In this document: in pieces, positions 17,707 to 25,810 of the stretch
Position numbering within the stretch: the first letter of the stretch is position 1
Layout of the letters: the number at the start of each line of letters is the position of its first letter
Source: a virus
Reading direction: 5' to 3' (one strand)
Length of the DNA: 64,000 nucleotides
IMG/VR virus record: IMGVR_UViG_3300023174_000039
Span: 62,001 to 126,000 of that record
Notes under the pieces: model-generated
The model's database searches: none
What the model was told of the DNA's origin: nothing
Seen by the model: the letters and a program-made list of their open reading frames with translations, nothing else
Position numbers and translations under genes: made by a program

Positions 17707-18327
17707 GTGTTAGAAACCATTTGTGATACTCTAGTCGAAGCATACAAACGCAACTGGATTACCAGTCGTGACGGTAATGTTTCAATTCGTCATCATGACC
17801 GTGACCACTTTTATATCACGCCCAGCGGTGTGCGTAAACAGACCATGCAACCAGATCAATTTAAAAAGATCAGTATTCATGGTCTATTATGGCAAGAAGA
17901 ATTCTACACAGACATCAGTGCCAATCTAAGGCCTAGTGGAGAGATTCCCTTGCACTTTGGTCTACAACGAGCAATGGGCCAGCACAGTGCTGATGTTAGA
18001 GTTGTAGTACATCTACATCCTACATATTGTGTAGCGGCTATGCATCGTGGCATTGAATTAAGCAGTCTTGCCAATGACTTTCCAGAGTTAAGCAGGTACA
18101 CTAAGGTGGCACCAAATGTAGGAGATGTAGCACCAATCAGTCAAGAGCTGGCCGATCATTGCCATGAGAATTTGCAGTTAGATGACTCAGGTAACATTGC
18201 TTACGATATTGTAGGTATTAAAGGTCATGGAGTAGTTGCTATAGATACAAGTCCATGGAGGGCTTTTGAACACATTGAACGATTGGAACATATTTGTCAA
18301 ATTGTATTAGCATCAGGAAAATTTTAA
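17707..18327 (+). CDS. Class II aldolase/adducin-family enzyme
   Basis: 206 residues from a GTG start. The class II aldolase fold is indicated by the N-terminal WITSRDGNVSIR, TPSGV, the substrate-binding and zinc-ligand region (SGEIPLHFGLQRA, then HLHPTYCVA) and a third histidine late in KGHGV. These enzymes cleave sugar phosphates such as fuculose-1-phosphate or ribulose-5-phosphate with bound zinc. The catalytic Glu appears to be present (SGEIPLH). The substrate is not deducible. Its proximity to sugar-handling genes further on is suggestive only. Confidence 0.85.
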   Translation: MLETICDTLVEAYKRNWITSRDGNVSIRHHDRDHFYITPSGVRKQTMQPDQFKKISIHGLLWQEEFYTDISANLRPSGEIPLHFGLQRAMGQHSADVRVVVHLHPTYCVAAMHRGIELSSLANDFPELSRYTKVAPNVGDVAPISQELADHCHENLQLDDSGNIAYDIVGIKGHGVVAIDTSPWRAFEHIERLEHICQIVLASGKF

Positions 18328-18337
18328 GGAGAAAATT

Positions 18338-19027
18338 ATGTTTGAAACAACTTATGAAAATGGAATGTCATATCGTTCCGCAAGTGAGATTAATTCAGCA
18401 ATGGGCCGTGTATATGGACACATGAGCCTTGCTGTCGTTGTATCAATGATTGTCAGTTACTTTGTGGGCACTAGTCCAGAGTTGTTGGCATTCTTTTTTA
18501 CAGGATGGATGAAGTGGATTGTAATTTTTGCACCACTAGTGGCTATTTTTGGTGTTAGCATGGTACTAAGTAATAATCCTAGTAAAGGCGTAGCACAGTT
18601 ATGTTTACACGGCTTTGCGGCTTTGATGGGATTGAGCTTTGCCACAATTTTTGCTGTGTTTAACATGGGCAGTATTGTGTCGGCCTTTATGGGCGCGGCC
18701 ATCTTGTTTGGTGTCATGAGTGGCTATGGCTACTTTACCAAACAGAGTCTAGACAGTATGGGTAAGTTTATGATTGTGGGTTTGATTGCCATCTGCATTG
18801 CCAGTATCGTTAATATCTTTATTGGCAGCACCGTGATGCAGATGGTGATCTCCGCATTGGCCATCATCATCTTCTTAGGCTTAACAGCCTATGACACACA
18901 AAAGATTCGTGAAGAACTTTCGGTAGAGACTGGAGATGCCGTCGAAGTAACTGGGGCATTGACTCTGTACATGGACTTTATCAACTTGTTCCTAAATCTG
19001 TTACAGTTATTTGGTGATAGGAAGTAA
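18338..19027 (+). CDS. BAX-inhibitor-1 / YccA-like membrane protein
   Basis: 229 residues with seven hydrophobic segments and the BI-1 family signature in the last third (FLGLTAYDTQKIRE, then a final YMDFINLFLNLLQLFG). Bacterial homologues include YccA, which binds and inhibits the membrane protease FtsH, and pH-sensitive calcium leak channels. A phage copy could therefore protect phage membrane proteins from FtsH. That link is inferred from YccA. The start is ATG 18338 after AAGGAG. Confidence 0.92.
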   Translation: MFETTYENGMSYRSASEINSAMGRVYGHMSLAVVVSMIVSYFVGTSPELLAFFFTGWMKWIVIFAPLVAIFGVSMVLSNNPSKGVAQLCLHGFAALMGLSFATIFAVFNMGSIVSAFMGAAILFGVMSGYGYFTKQSLDSMGKFMIVGLIAICIASIVNIFIGSTVMQMVISALAIIIFLGLTAYDTQKIREELSVETGDAVEVTGALTLYMDFINLFLNLLQLFGDRK

Positions 19028-19028
19028 C

Positions 19029-19442
19029 ATGGCAAACTGGACACTAAAAACACTGCACAAAAAGTCTGCTATTGAAAAACAGTTCTGGTGCAAAGACGGC
19101 AAAGTCATCATTCGTGAAGAAGGATATCGCTGGGGAGAATTCTATTGCGAAAGCGATGAACAACCTGTTATCGAATCCATTGATGGAGAATACAATCTAA
19201 GCGAAAGCGAATACGATTGGGAACTTTCAAGTCTTGATGACGGGTGTTGGTCTGAATGGATATTTCCTGAAGACATGACGGAAGAAGAGCAATCAGAAAT
19301 TGAAACAGCCTGGGATGAAGATTACTTTGATGGCATGGAAGAATTGGGCTGGACCAATGATGACACAGACTACATCTTGCAAGGTCCGTTGGAATTAACC
19401 GACGAAGAAGGTAATGTAGTATACGAGGGCAAAGATGAGTAA
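19029..19442 (+). CDS. Acidic protein, first of a tandem paralogous pair
   Basis: 137 residues from ATG 19029; an in-frame upstream start would overlap the BI-1 gene. It is strongly acidic in its second half. Shared landmarks with the next gene are GYRWGEFY, a WSEW/DWEF strand followed by an EEEQSEIE-type helix, and a final LQGPLEL strand. The pair probably arose by tandem duplication. There is no recognised domain. Highly acidic phage proteins are often DNA mimics or inhibitors, which is only a possibility here. Confidence 0.75.
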   Translation: MANWTLKTLHKKSAIEKQFWCKDGKVIIREEGYRWGEFYCESDEQPVIESIDGEYNLSESEYDWELSSLDDGCWSEWIFPEDMTEEEQSEIETAWDEDYFDGMEELGWTNDDTDYILQGPLELTDEEGNVVYEGKDE

Positions 19443-19917
19443 AGTATACGTAATCAAACCTCTGGAAAAGAAAAGCATTGTTTATCATGTAGAGATGTTT
19501 CGTGATAATCCGGATGGTAGTACCAGTTGGTTCAACATTGACGAAACCTATCGCTGGGGACAAGGATTTATTGAAGCTGACATGGATGTAAATCTTCCGT
19601 ACAAAGATGACAAGATTGCCTATGCCAAAACTGATGCGGGGTGGGGCTCAGAGTTTGATGACAGCATCAGCATTGATTGGGAATTCAGTGACGATATTAC
19701 AGAACTTGAACAACAAGAACTTAAAGAACTCTACTACGAAGGTGGAGCAGCCTGGCTCTATGACGGAGAGCATGAATGGCAGGAAGAAGACAGTGCTGTG
19801 CATATATACGGACCTTTCCAAGTTAGCCTATGCGAAGATGACGGTACTGTCATTGAAGAAAATGTTAAATTAAAACCTCGACCCGCTGCCAGCAATAACT
19901 GGCCTTTTCCAACGTAA
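19435..19917 (+). CDS. Acidic protein, second of a tandem paralogous pair
   Basis: 160 residues, overlapping the first copy by eight bases. It shows the same order of elements as its neighbour: TYRWGQGF, then SIDWEFSDDITELEQQE, then HIYGPFQVSL, with a short Pro/Asn C-terminal extension. The overall charge is strongly negative. No known family. Divergence between the copies is high, so the duplication is not recent. Confidence 0.75.
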   Translation: MSKVYVIKPLEKKSIVYHVEMFRDNPDGSTSWFNIDETYRWGQGFIEADMDVNLPYKDDKIAYAKTDAGWGSEFDDSISIDWEFSDDITELEQQELKELYYEGGAAWLYDGEHEWQEEDSAVHIYGPFQVSLCEDDGTVIEENVKLKPRPAASNNWPFPT

Positions 19918-19930
19918 TTAGCCAGACTCA

Positions 19931-19959
19931 TTGACAATCCTGGATCATGTTGTTATAAT
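19931..19959 (+). promoter_or_regulatory. Perfect-consensus sigma70 promoter
   Basis: TTGACA and TATAAT are separated by exactly 17 bases, the strongest-looking promoter in the window. The predicted start of transcription falls at about 19966, immediately before ATG 19968. Confidence 0.92.
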
Positions 19960-19967
19960 TGTAGAGC

Positions 19968-20120
19968 ATGATCAGGGAGATGGTGCTGTTCAATGGTATG
20001 GTGGGGTTCCTAGGCCTGCTGTTACCGTGGCATGTGAACGTTAGTCACATAGGTTGCGACACTGTCCCTGGATTCGTCCAAACCCCGGCTGATACCCGGG
20101 AGTATGCTCATAGGGATTAA
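19968..20120 (+). other. Leaderless micro-ORF or structured leader/small RNA
   Basis: Two readings compete. First, ATG 19968 opens a 50-codon frame ending at TAA 20118; its position two bases after the predicted transcription start would make it leaderless. The peptide has a hydrophobic patch (VGFLGLLLPW). Second, the same RNA can fold: GGGGTT with AACCCC, ATGTGA with TCACAT around a seven-base loop, ATCAGGGA with a near-perfect partner, and a GAGTATGCTC hairpin. The folded region ends 21 bases before the next gene, as a leader would. I could not match it to a known riboswitch or ribozyme core. Confidence 0.45.
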
Positions 20121-20141
20121 CACAGTGAAAGGATATTTCTA

Positions 20142-20462
20142 ATGTCTGTTGAAACAGAGACCTCTGCGTCGAGCATGTCTGCGTCACTCAGCTCGCTTGA
20201 ATCAACGCCCTTGGTCATGCACCGTATTTGGTTTGATTTGCGTGATACCCGAACTTGGTACGCAATCATGAAAGAAGCTAATGCACTATATGGTCGGGAC
20301 GGCTGGCGCAGTCAGCCCAGAGTCAAACGTAGACTAGATAAGTTTGTGTGGGAAAGAACTCGGGTGGAAAATCATGTTTGGTTTGAAGTGCCAGATCCGT
20401 CATTTGCAACATGGTGTGCAGTTAAACACGCTGTGATTGTAGTAAAAAATCCCGGTAAATAA
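20142..20462 (+). CDS. Small phage protein, unknown
   Basis: 106 residues after AAAGGA. The N-terminal ~25 residues are Ser/Thr-rich and probably disordered. The rest (IWFDLRDTRTWYAIMKEANALYG, then an Arg-rich segment and a Trp-containing strand) is a compact alpha/beta domain. It is the first clear gene behind the consensus promoter at 19931. No family is recognised. Confidence 0.7.
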   Translation: MSVETETSASSMSASLSSLESTPLVMHRIWFDLRDTRTWYAIMKEANALYGRDGWRSQPRVKRRLDKFVWERTRVENHVWFEVPDPSFATWCAVKHAVIVVKNPGK

Positions 20463-20467
20463 ACACT

Positions 20468-22003
20468 ATGATATTTGGTTTCGGCATATTAGCCACAGCT
20501 CTGCTACTGAGCCTGGTGGCCGCTTATTACTCAGTAGCAGGCCTTACCGCCATATTTTCTGCGGCAGTTGTTCCTGTTGTTATCATGGGTGGCAGCTTGG
20601 AACTTGGCAAGATTGTGGCCACAGTATGGTTGCATAACAATTGGAAACGAGCCGGCTGGGCATTCAAAGCATATTTGATTCCGGCAGTGGCATTCCTTAT
20701 GATATTGACATCAATGGGCATCTTTGGATACTTGTCAAAAGCTCATAGTGATCAAAGTCTAGTGTCCGGTGACTCTATGAGCAAGGTCGCTATCTATGAT
20801 GAAAAAATTAAGATTGCAAAGGAAAATATCGATGCGAACCGTAAGGCGCTTAAACAGATGGATGAAGCTGTTGACCAAGTCATGGGCCGAAGTACATCAG
20901 AAACGGGGGCAGATAAAGCCGTGGCTGTCCGTAGGGCTCAACAAAAGGAACGTGGGCGTCTCATTGCTGAAATCTCGGCCGAACAGAAAACAATTACTAG
21001 CCTTAGTGAAGAAAGAGCGCCGTTGGCGGCAGAATTCCGCAAGGTCGAAGCCGAGGTTGGTCCTATAAAATATATTGCGGCATTGGTATACGGAGATAAT
21101 CCCGATGCCAATGTGTTAGAAAAAGCAGTGCGTCTTGTGATCATCCTGATTGTGCTGGTGTTTGATCCCTTGGCTCTCACACTTATTCTGGCTGCCAACA
21201 AACAGTTTGAATGGGCGCGACAGGGCCGGGGCGGATTTGTGCATGATGAACCGGCATATCCTCCAGATGACGGCCCACTAACTGATGAACAGATTGAACA
21301 GATAAAACAAACAGCAGACAAACCCAGTTGGGCGACACATGCAGATCCGTCACCACCGGGTTGGATGTACAACACTACCACAACAACATACCCTTCTACT
21401 GAACAAGAAGTTGAAGAATTAACGTCCGAGTTTGATCGTAGCCGCCATGCATATCTGGACAAACCATTTGTGCATTTTGAAAATCTCAAACCAATGGTTG
21501 CCAAAACTGAATCAATCTTGTCACCGGTTGCCACAGAACCTATTAACCCAGCACCTGTGCCACAGCAGGTGATTGATTTTGATCCGTTTGATCCCGAAGA
21601 CACTCCAGAAATGAAAGCAGCCAAAGGACAATGGAAAGAATTAAATCCCAACGATACTTTAAAGAATCAACGTATCATGATGGCCAAGGGTATGATTGCT
21701 GAGTTGCCTTGGATAAAGTACTTGAAACCTGTGCCCAACTCCAGCTTTGGTCCTACGTTCCCAGCCACTCCCGAGCGTGGCGATAGCTTTGTCAAAACAG
21801 ATGTCATACCCAATCAACTGTATAAATTCAACGGCAATACCTGGATTTTAGTTGACAAATCCACAATAGATAACTATACTTACGACACAGCATACATTGA
21901 TCATTTGATTGATAAAATTGCCACTGGTGAATATGATCCTGATTTACTAAATCCAGGTGAACAAGAACAAGTAGCACAACGTTTACAAACCAAAACAAAA
22001 TAA
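20468..22003 (+). CDS. Membrane protein with central coiled coil (DUF4407-like layout)
   Basis: 511 residues. Three hydrophobic segments lie in the first 90 residues, then a long charged helix (~105-185) predicted to be a coiled coil, then a fourth membrane segment (~220-242). A ~270-residue cytoplasmic or periplasmic tail follows that is Pro-rich and then contains compact repeats near the end. The arrangement resembles DUF4407 proteins, but I cannot confirm the family. Similar proteins occur in T4-like phages of aquatic bacteria. It is followed four bases later by clpX. Confidence 0.7.
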   Translation: MIFGFGILATALLLSLVAAYYSVAGLTAIFSAAVVPVVIMGGSLELGKIVATVWLHNNWKRAGWAFKAYLIPAVAFLMILTSMGIFGYLSKAHSDQSLVSGDSMSKVAIYDEKIKIAKENIDANRKALKQMDEAVDQVMGRSTSETGADKAVAVRRAQQKERGRLIAEISAEQKTITSLSEERAPLAAEFRKVEAEVGPIKYIAALVYGDNPDANVLEKAVRLVIILIVLVFDPLALTLILAANKQFEWARQGRGGFVHDEPAYPPDDGPLTDEQIEQIKQTADKPSWATHADPSPPGWMYNTTTTTYPSTEQEVEELTSEFDRSRHAYLDKPFVHFENLKPMVAKTESILSPVATEPINPAPVPQQVIDFDPFDPEDTPEMKAAKGQWKELNPNDTLKNQRIMMAKGMIAELPWIKYLKPVPNSSFGPTFPATPERGDSFVKTDVIPNQLYKFNGNTWILVDKSTIDNYTYDTAYIDHLIDKIATGEYDPDLLNPGEQEQVAQRLQTKTK

Positions 22004-22006
22004 CAC

Positions 22007-23197
22007 ATGAAATCAACTGAAAATATCAGCACCTGCAGTTTTTGCAACAAACACAAAGATGCAGTAACCAAACTTATTGTAGGTGAAGAAGTTGCAATTT
22101 GCAACGAATGCGTGGACTTGTGCCAAACATTATTGGTAGATCAACCTGAGGCAAAATCCGAAGAAGCTAGTCTTGACCCTAGAGAGATTAAAAATCATCT
22201 TGACCAATATGTAATTGGGCAGGACAATGCCAAGGTCATGCTGAGTGTGGCCATTGCCAACCACTACAAACGCATTAGAAACAAAGATGTCAACACTGAA
22301 ATTGAAAAAGCCAACATTCTCATGCTTGGCCCCACAGGTTCGGGCAAAACATTGTTGGCTCGCACAGTGGCACGTTACCTAGATGTACCATTTGTGATTG
22401 CCGATGCTACTAGTCTAACCGAAGCAGGTTATGTGGGCGATGATGTGGAAAGTTTGATCAGTCGCTTGTATGCTGCCGCTGGGGGAGATGTTGAAAAAAC
22501 ACAACGCGGTATTGTGTTTGTAGACGAAATTGATAAAATCAGCCGCAAAAGCGAAAGCACCAGTATCACACGAGATGTATCCGGTGAAGGCGTACAGCAA
22601 GCCTTGTTAAAACTAGTAGAAGGCACCAAGTGTCGCATCGTGCCACAAGGTGGCCGCAAACATCCAGGCGGCGACAACATAGAAATTGACACACGCAACA
22701 TTTTGTTCATTGCCGGTGGCGCATTTGTTGGGCTAGACAACATTGTTAAAAGTCGTGTTCAAGGCACAGGCATTGGGTTTGGTGCAGAAGTAAACAGCAA
22801 AACAGCCGGAGATCTACACATTGACAAAACCACTCCTGACGATCTTGTGAGATTTGGACTTATTCCTGAGTTTGTGGGAAGGTTTCCTGCTTGGGTCGCA
22901 CTACGAGAACTAGACAAAAAAGATCTTGTGAGAATCCTTAAAGATGTCAAACATAACTATGTGAGTCAATATCAATGGTTGTTCAAACAGGACAATGTTG
23001 AACTTGAATTTACATCTGACAGCTTGGAGTTGATTGCAGAACGCACACTCAAAAACAAAACAGGCGCACGTGGATTACACAGTGAACTAGAGCGTGTGCT
23101 AATGCCACACATGTACAACCTAACACGCTATCGTACCAGCGGCATTAGCCATGTGGACATTGATCAGAATTTGGTAAATATTCCCAAGGAGCTTTAA
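22007..23197 (+). CDS. clpX: ClpX, ATPase subunit of the Clp protease
   Basis: 396 residues. An N-terminal C4 zinc-binding domain (CSFC ... CNEC) is followed by an AAA+ module with Walker A GPTGSGKT, Walker B IVFVDEID and a C-terminal arginine-containing RGLHSELE helix. The IGF loop that docks into ClpP is present (GTGIGFGAE). ClpX unfolds tagged proteins and feeds them to ClpP. Two ClpP-type genes lie at 48 and 50 kb and ClpS at 24.3 kb, so a complete phage Clp machine is plausible. The gene follows the membrane protein by four bases and is followed by bS21. Confidence 0.97.
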   Translation: MKSTENISTCSFCNKHKDAVTKLIVGEEVAICNECVDLCQTLLVDQPEAKSEEASLDPREIKNHLDQYVIGQDNAKVMLSVAIANHYKRIRNKDVNTEIEKANILMLGPTGSGKTLLARTVARYLDVPFVIADATSLTEAGYVGDDVESLISRLYAAAGGDVEKTQRGIVFVDEIDKISRKSESTSITRDVSGEGVQQALLKLVEGTKCRIVPQGGRKHPGGDNIEIDTRNILFIAGGAFVGLDNIVKSRVQGTGIGFGAEVNSKTAGDLHIDKTTPDDLVRFGLIPEFVGRFPAWVALRELDKKDLVRILKDVKHNYVSQYQWLFKQDNVELEFTSDSLELIAERTLKNKTGARGLHSELERVLMPHMYNLTRYRTSGISHVDIDQNLVNIPKEL

Positions 23198-23204
23198 TGC
23201 ATTT

Positions 23205-23429
23205 ATGGAAAAATTACACGGCAGATCAGTACTAGTCACGGACGGAAATGTTGATAGGGCATTGCGTAAATTCAAAAAGAAAATACAAGAAACAGGTTTG
23301 TTAAACGAACTTAGAGATCGAGAATTCTACACCAAGCCCACAACTCAACGCAAACTCAACGCCAGTGCTGCCAAAAATCGCTGGAAGAAAAAACTTCGAG
23401 ACCAACAGTTACCTAAAAAACAGTTCTAA
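23205..23429 (+). CDS. rpsU: Ribosomal protein bS21
   Basis: 74 residues with the bS21 pattern: VDRALRKFKKKIQETGLL, then the diagnostic REFYTKPTTQRK, then a strongly basic C-terminal helix. bS21 sits near the 16S 3' end and affects mRNA selection. Phage-encoded bS21 is known from large and aquatic phages and has been proposed to redirect host ribosomes. The preceding AAGGAG lies within the end of clpX. ATG 23205 is the only start in frame. Confidence 0.95.
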   Translation: MEKLHGRSVLVTDGNVDRALRKFKKKIQETGLLNELRDREFYTKPTTQRKLNASAAKNRWKKKLRDQQLPKKQF

Positions 23430-23698
23430 TGTACATAGAGTTTTGTATCCCCAGTGGCGGAGGCGGCATGCCAGCACAATATGTCAACTACTGGTTGAAA
23501 CAAAATTTAGAATCTTGGGCCAAACGCTACAACGTTGAATACCAAACCAAGCATATCAAATACACTGTACGAGTAACGTTTGATGATGACAAATTGTATG
23601 ATTTTTTTGCCATGACCTGGCACCCAAAAAGCCAACACATGCAATCTGCTCTTGAACAATATCGCCTAATTGAACCAATGAAACTTGACAGAAGTTGA
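23429..23698 (+). CDS. Small phage protein, unknown
   Basis: 89 residues, starting within the bS21 stop codon (TAATG), so co-translated with it. It opens with a strand and a glycine loop (EFCIPSGGGGMPAQY) and continues with an alternating helix-strand pattern (NYWLKQNLESWAKRYNV, YTVRVTFDDD). No family is recognised. Translational coupling to bS21 makes a role at the ribosome conceivable. Confidence 0.7.
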   Translation: MYIEFCIPSGGGGMPAQYVNYWLKQNLESWAKRYNVEYQTKHIKYTVRVTFDDDKLYDFFAMTWHPKSQHMQSALEQYRLIEPMKLDRS

Positions 23699-23713
23699 GA
23701 TTTCCTGTATAAA
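23685..23713 (+). promoter_or_regulatory. Sigma70-type promoter for hsp20
   Basis: TTGACA, 17-base spacer, TATAAA. The -35 box lies in the last codons of the preceding gene. No sigma32-like heat-shock promoter was seen, so expression is probably tied to the housekeeping polymerase. Confidence 0.8.
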
Positions 23714-23719
23714 TATGTT

Positions 23720-23745
23720 TGTAGATGCCGATGGTCGGGTCTACA
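23720..23745 (+). promoter_or_regulatory. Hairpin in the hsp20 leader
   Basis: TGTAGA pairs with TCTACA and, inside, CCGA pairs with TCGG around a TGG loop. It lies between the promoter and the AAAGGAG site and does not pair with that site, so a classical RNA thermometer is not supported. It may stabilise the mRNA or bind a regulator. Confidence 0.5.
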
Positions 23746-23782
23746 TTTAACTAGTCATCTTGCTTAATAAAGGAGAAAACAA

Positions 23783-24241
23783 ATGACAAAAACTCTCACC
23801 CTTCGTTCTTTCGATATTCCCGCAATTCACAAATTTGGTATCGGGTTCGATAACATGTTTGATGAACTCATGCGTGTGAGTGCCCAACAAGGCAGCACCA
23901 ACTACCCACCTTATGATATTGTACAAGTCAACGATGACGAATACATGATCAGTGTGGCTGTGGCTGGATTTGGGTACGATGATCTCTCAGTGACCAAGGA
24001 TAAAAAGATTTTAGTTATCGAAGGCACACACAGTCGTGAAACTGTGGAAAATGAAGATTCAACTGCAAAATACCTGCACAAAGGAATCAGTGAGCGTAGT
24101 TTCCGTAGAGAATTTCAATTGGCGGATCATGTGGAAATTACCGGAGCACACCTTGAACTTGGTATCCTAAGTGTTCACTTAAAACGTGAAATACCTGAAG
24201 AAGCCAAGCCAAAGACCATTGCTATCACATACACTTCCTAA
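23783..24241 (+). CDS. Hsp20 / IbpA-type small heat-shock protein
   Basis: 152 residues. The alpha-crystallin domain spans about residues 35-140: YPPYDIVQVNDDEYMISVAVAGF opens it and SERSFRREFQLADHV is the conserved core. The end has the hydrophobic strand LSVHLKREIPEE, and the I-x-I tail appears as TIAI. It holds unfolding proteins for refolding or, with the neighbouring ClpX and ClpS, degradation. Start ATG follows AAAGGAG. Confidence 0.95.
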   Translation: MTKTLTLRSFDIPAIHKFGIGFDNMFDELMRVSAQQGSTNYPPYDIVQVNDDEYMISVAVAGFGYDDLSVTKDKKILVIEGTHSRETVENEDSTAKYLHKGISERSFRREFQLADHVEITGAHLELGILSVHLKREIPEEAKPKTIAITYTS

Positions 24242-24247
24242 TATAAT
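24219..24247 (+). promoter_or_regulatory. Promoter for clpS
   Basis: TTGCTA and TATAAT are separated by 17 bases; the -35 box lies within the end of hsp20. The 5' leader contains an inverted repeat (next entry). Confidence 0.65.
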
Positions 24248-24257
24248 AGTGTAAATA

Positions 24258-24282
24258 CAGTGACGGCACTGTGTCGTCACTG
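24258..24282 (+). promoter_or_regulatory. 8-bp inverted repeat in the clpS leader
   Basis: CAGTGACG and CGTCACTG are separated by nine bases. It lies just downstream of the -10 box and 15 bases upstream of the ATG. It is not followed by a T tract, so it is a candidate operator or mRNA hairpin rather than a terminator. Confidence 0.55.
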
Positions 24283-24296
24283 CAACAGGGAAAATC

Positions 24297-24605
24297 ATGT
24301 CACAATCAGAAACACGTACAAAAATTAAACCAAGTGAACAACTCAAAGAGCCACCAATGTACAAGGTCATCTATCTAAATGATAACCAAACCACAATGGA
24401 ATTTGTGATCGAAACCTTGATTGAATTTTTTAATTACAACACAGACACAGCGTTTACCATCACAGAAGACATTCACAATGCTGGATCAGCATGTGTTGCG
24501 GTGTTGCCATACGAGATTGCCGAACAAAAAGGTATTGAAGTAACCCTGGCAGCCAGAAATAATCAGTATCCTTTGCAGATCAAACTTGAGCCTGATCAGG
24601 CCTAA
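24297..24605 (+). CDS. clpS: ClpS, N-end-rule adaptor
   Basis: 102 residues of the ClpS fold: a disordered N-terminal arm, then MYKVIYLNDNQTTMEFVIETL, which carries the binding-pocket Asn/Asp and hydrophobic residues, and a final EVTLAARNNQYPLQIKLE. ClpS normally delivers N-degron substrates to ClpA. No ClpA was found in the window, so it would need host ClpA or could act differently. The usual HV/DHTT core is altered to NQTT. The stop overlaps, tail to tail, the stop of the minus-strand gene. Confidence 0.9.
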   Translation: MSQSETRTKIKPSEQLKEPPMYKVIYLNDNQTTMEFVIETLIEFFNYNTDTAFTITEDIHNAGSACVAVLPYEIAEQKGIEVTLAARNNQYPLQIKLEPDQA

Positions 24606-25393
24606 AACTCCACAGTGATTCGGCGAGGGTAGTACACATGCTGTCCGTACTCGGTATTGCCGCGGCCACGACAATGATTGAGATATCGGATGTTGTCGCG
24701 AATCTGATCAATAGGACTATGATAGTGCCCAAAACACCAGGTGTGTATTTTTCTTTCGGTATCTACCATGTGCGCCTGGCGCATGAGTTGGTTGCCCATG
24801 GTGTTGCATCTCCAGGTGCCTGCTAGATTGATGTCGTGACTGATCAGCACAGGATCAGGCACAGTGTGTGTTATCATTACAATTTTTTTAACATCCTGGT
24901 GTGTTTGTAATCGTTTCACAGAGTTGATCATGTACATGGCATCAGTTGTGGCCATCCTACCAATGGTTTTTACAGTGTCGCCGGTTAATTTGAATTTGTC
25001 TTGATACCACTGAGCACTTTGTGTGGGATCAATGGTTGGGTCAAAATCAAAACCAAACCAGCCATTGGTTCCCAGTATAGCAACACCGTCAATCACAACC
25101 ACATTGTCCTGTAGGTAAACCAAATTGGGGATCTTTTCAAGTCGTGTTACCAAATCAGCATAACTGTAGGTCAGGTTGTTGAGATAATTGGTATGTTCAT
25201 CATTGCCATCAATGTAGAAAACAGCCTGGTAATTTTTGCCCAGATGTGTAAGAACCTCCACTAGATCATTACGATCCATGGCTATGTCCCCTGCAACCAC
25301 AGCAACAGGGCTAGTGGCAATACCCGTCCAGTCAAATCGTGGCCAGGTATCAACGTGTAAATCAGAAATTAAATCAAAGCTAAATGTCATCAT
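24602..25393 (-). CDS. Calcineurin-like metallophosphoesterase
   Basis: 263 residues with the metallophosphoesterase ligands in order: SDLHVD, VAGDIAMD, IDGNDEH (the usual GNHE variant), ITHTVPD and FGHYHSP. These bind two metal ions and hydrolyse phosphomonoesters or diesters; the substrate is unknown. It is an isolated minus-strand gene, converging on clpS and divergent from the next gene. Two further phosphoesterases of this fold lie at 32.8 and 59.5 kb. Confidence 0.87.
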   Translation of the reverse strand: MMTFSFDLISDLHVDTWPRFDWTGIATSPVAVVAGDIAMDRNDLVEVLTHLGKNYQAVFYIDGNDEHTNYLNNLTYSYADLVTRLEKIPNLVYLQDNVVVIDGVAILGTNGWFGFDFDPTIDPTQSAQWYQDKFKLTGDTVKTIGRMATTDAMYMINSVKRLQTHQDVKKIVMITHTVPDPVLISHDINLAGTWRCNTMGNQLMRQAHMVDTERKIHTWCFGHYHSPIDQIRDNIRYLNHCRGRGNTEYGQHVYYPRRITVEF

Positions 25394-25414
25394 ACATATT
25401 TAAAAGGATTTAAC

Positions 25415-25765
25415 ATGCACATTATTTTTGGAGACGCTGTCAAAGAAATACCTGACAGCTATACTGTGTTAGAGCTCGACACAATAAACACCAACGGAAC
25501 TGTGGTCACAGCCTATTGTGTGGTAGAAAAAATACCATTGCAAGAGTTTCCCTTGATTGATGCTCATATCAAACTACATGAAGATGTGATCAAAAACTAC
25601 CGCCTGCAACACTGGGATTACTGTGAAAAAGCCATTGATGCGCTACAAGGCAAGTGGAACGGAGAAGTTGACAGCTTTTATCAAACGCTACTAGAGCGTA
25701 TAAAAACTCTTAAAGAATCTGTGTTGCCTGATAACTGGGATGGCGTTGTAATCAAAAACACCTAG
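25415..25765 (+). CDS. Conserved phage protein, unknown
   Basis: 116 residues after AAAAGGA. It begins with beta-strand-like sequence (YTVLELDTINTNGTVVTAYCVVEKIP) and continues with two amphipathic helices rich in Glu, Lys and His. No motif is recognised. It is divergent from the phosphoesterase gene, with 21 bases between them. Confidence 0.72.
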   Translation: MHIIFGDAVKEIPDSYTVLELDTINTNGTVVTAYCVVEKIPLQEFPLIDAHIKLHEDVIKNYRLQHWDYCEKAIDALQGKWNGEVDSFYQTLLERIKTLKESVLPDNWDGVVIKNT

Positions 25766-25810
25766 TAAATAAAACTTCCGGGCAAATGTAAATACCCAGG
25801 AGGAAAATAT

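Noticed and set aside
19921-20141. Known riboswitch, hammerhead ribozyme or tRNA-like element
   Set aside because: The fold has stems, but the cores of TPP, cobalamin, SAM and hammerhead elements, and a tRNA T-loop, are absent.
23720-23745. RNA thermometer controlling hsp20
   Set aside because: The hairpin does not sequester the ribosome-binding site or start codon.
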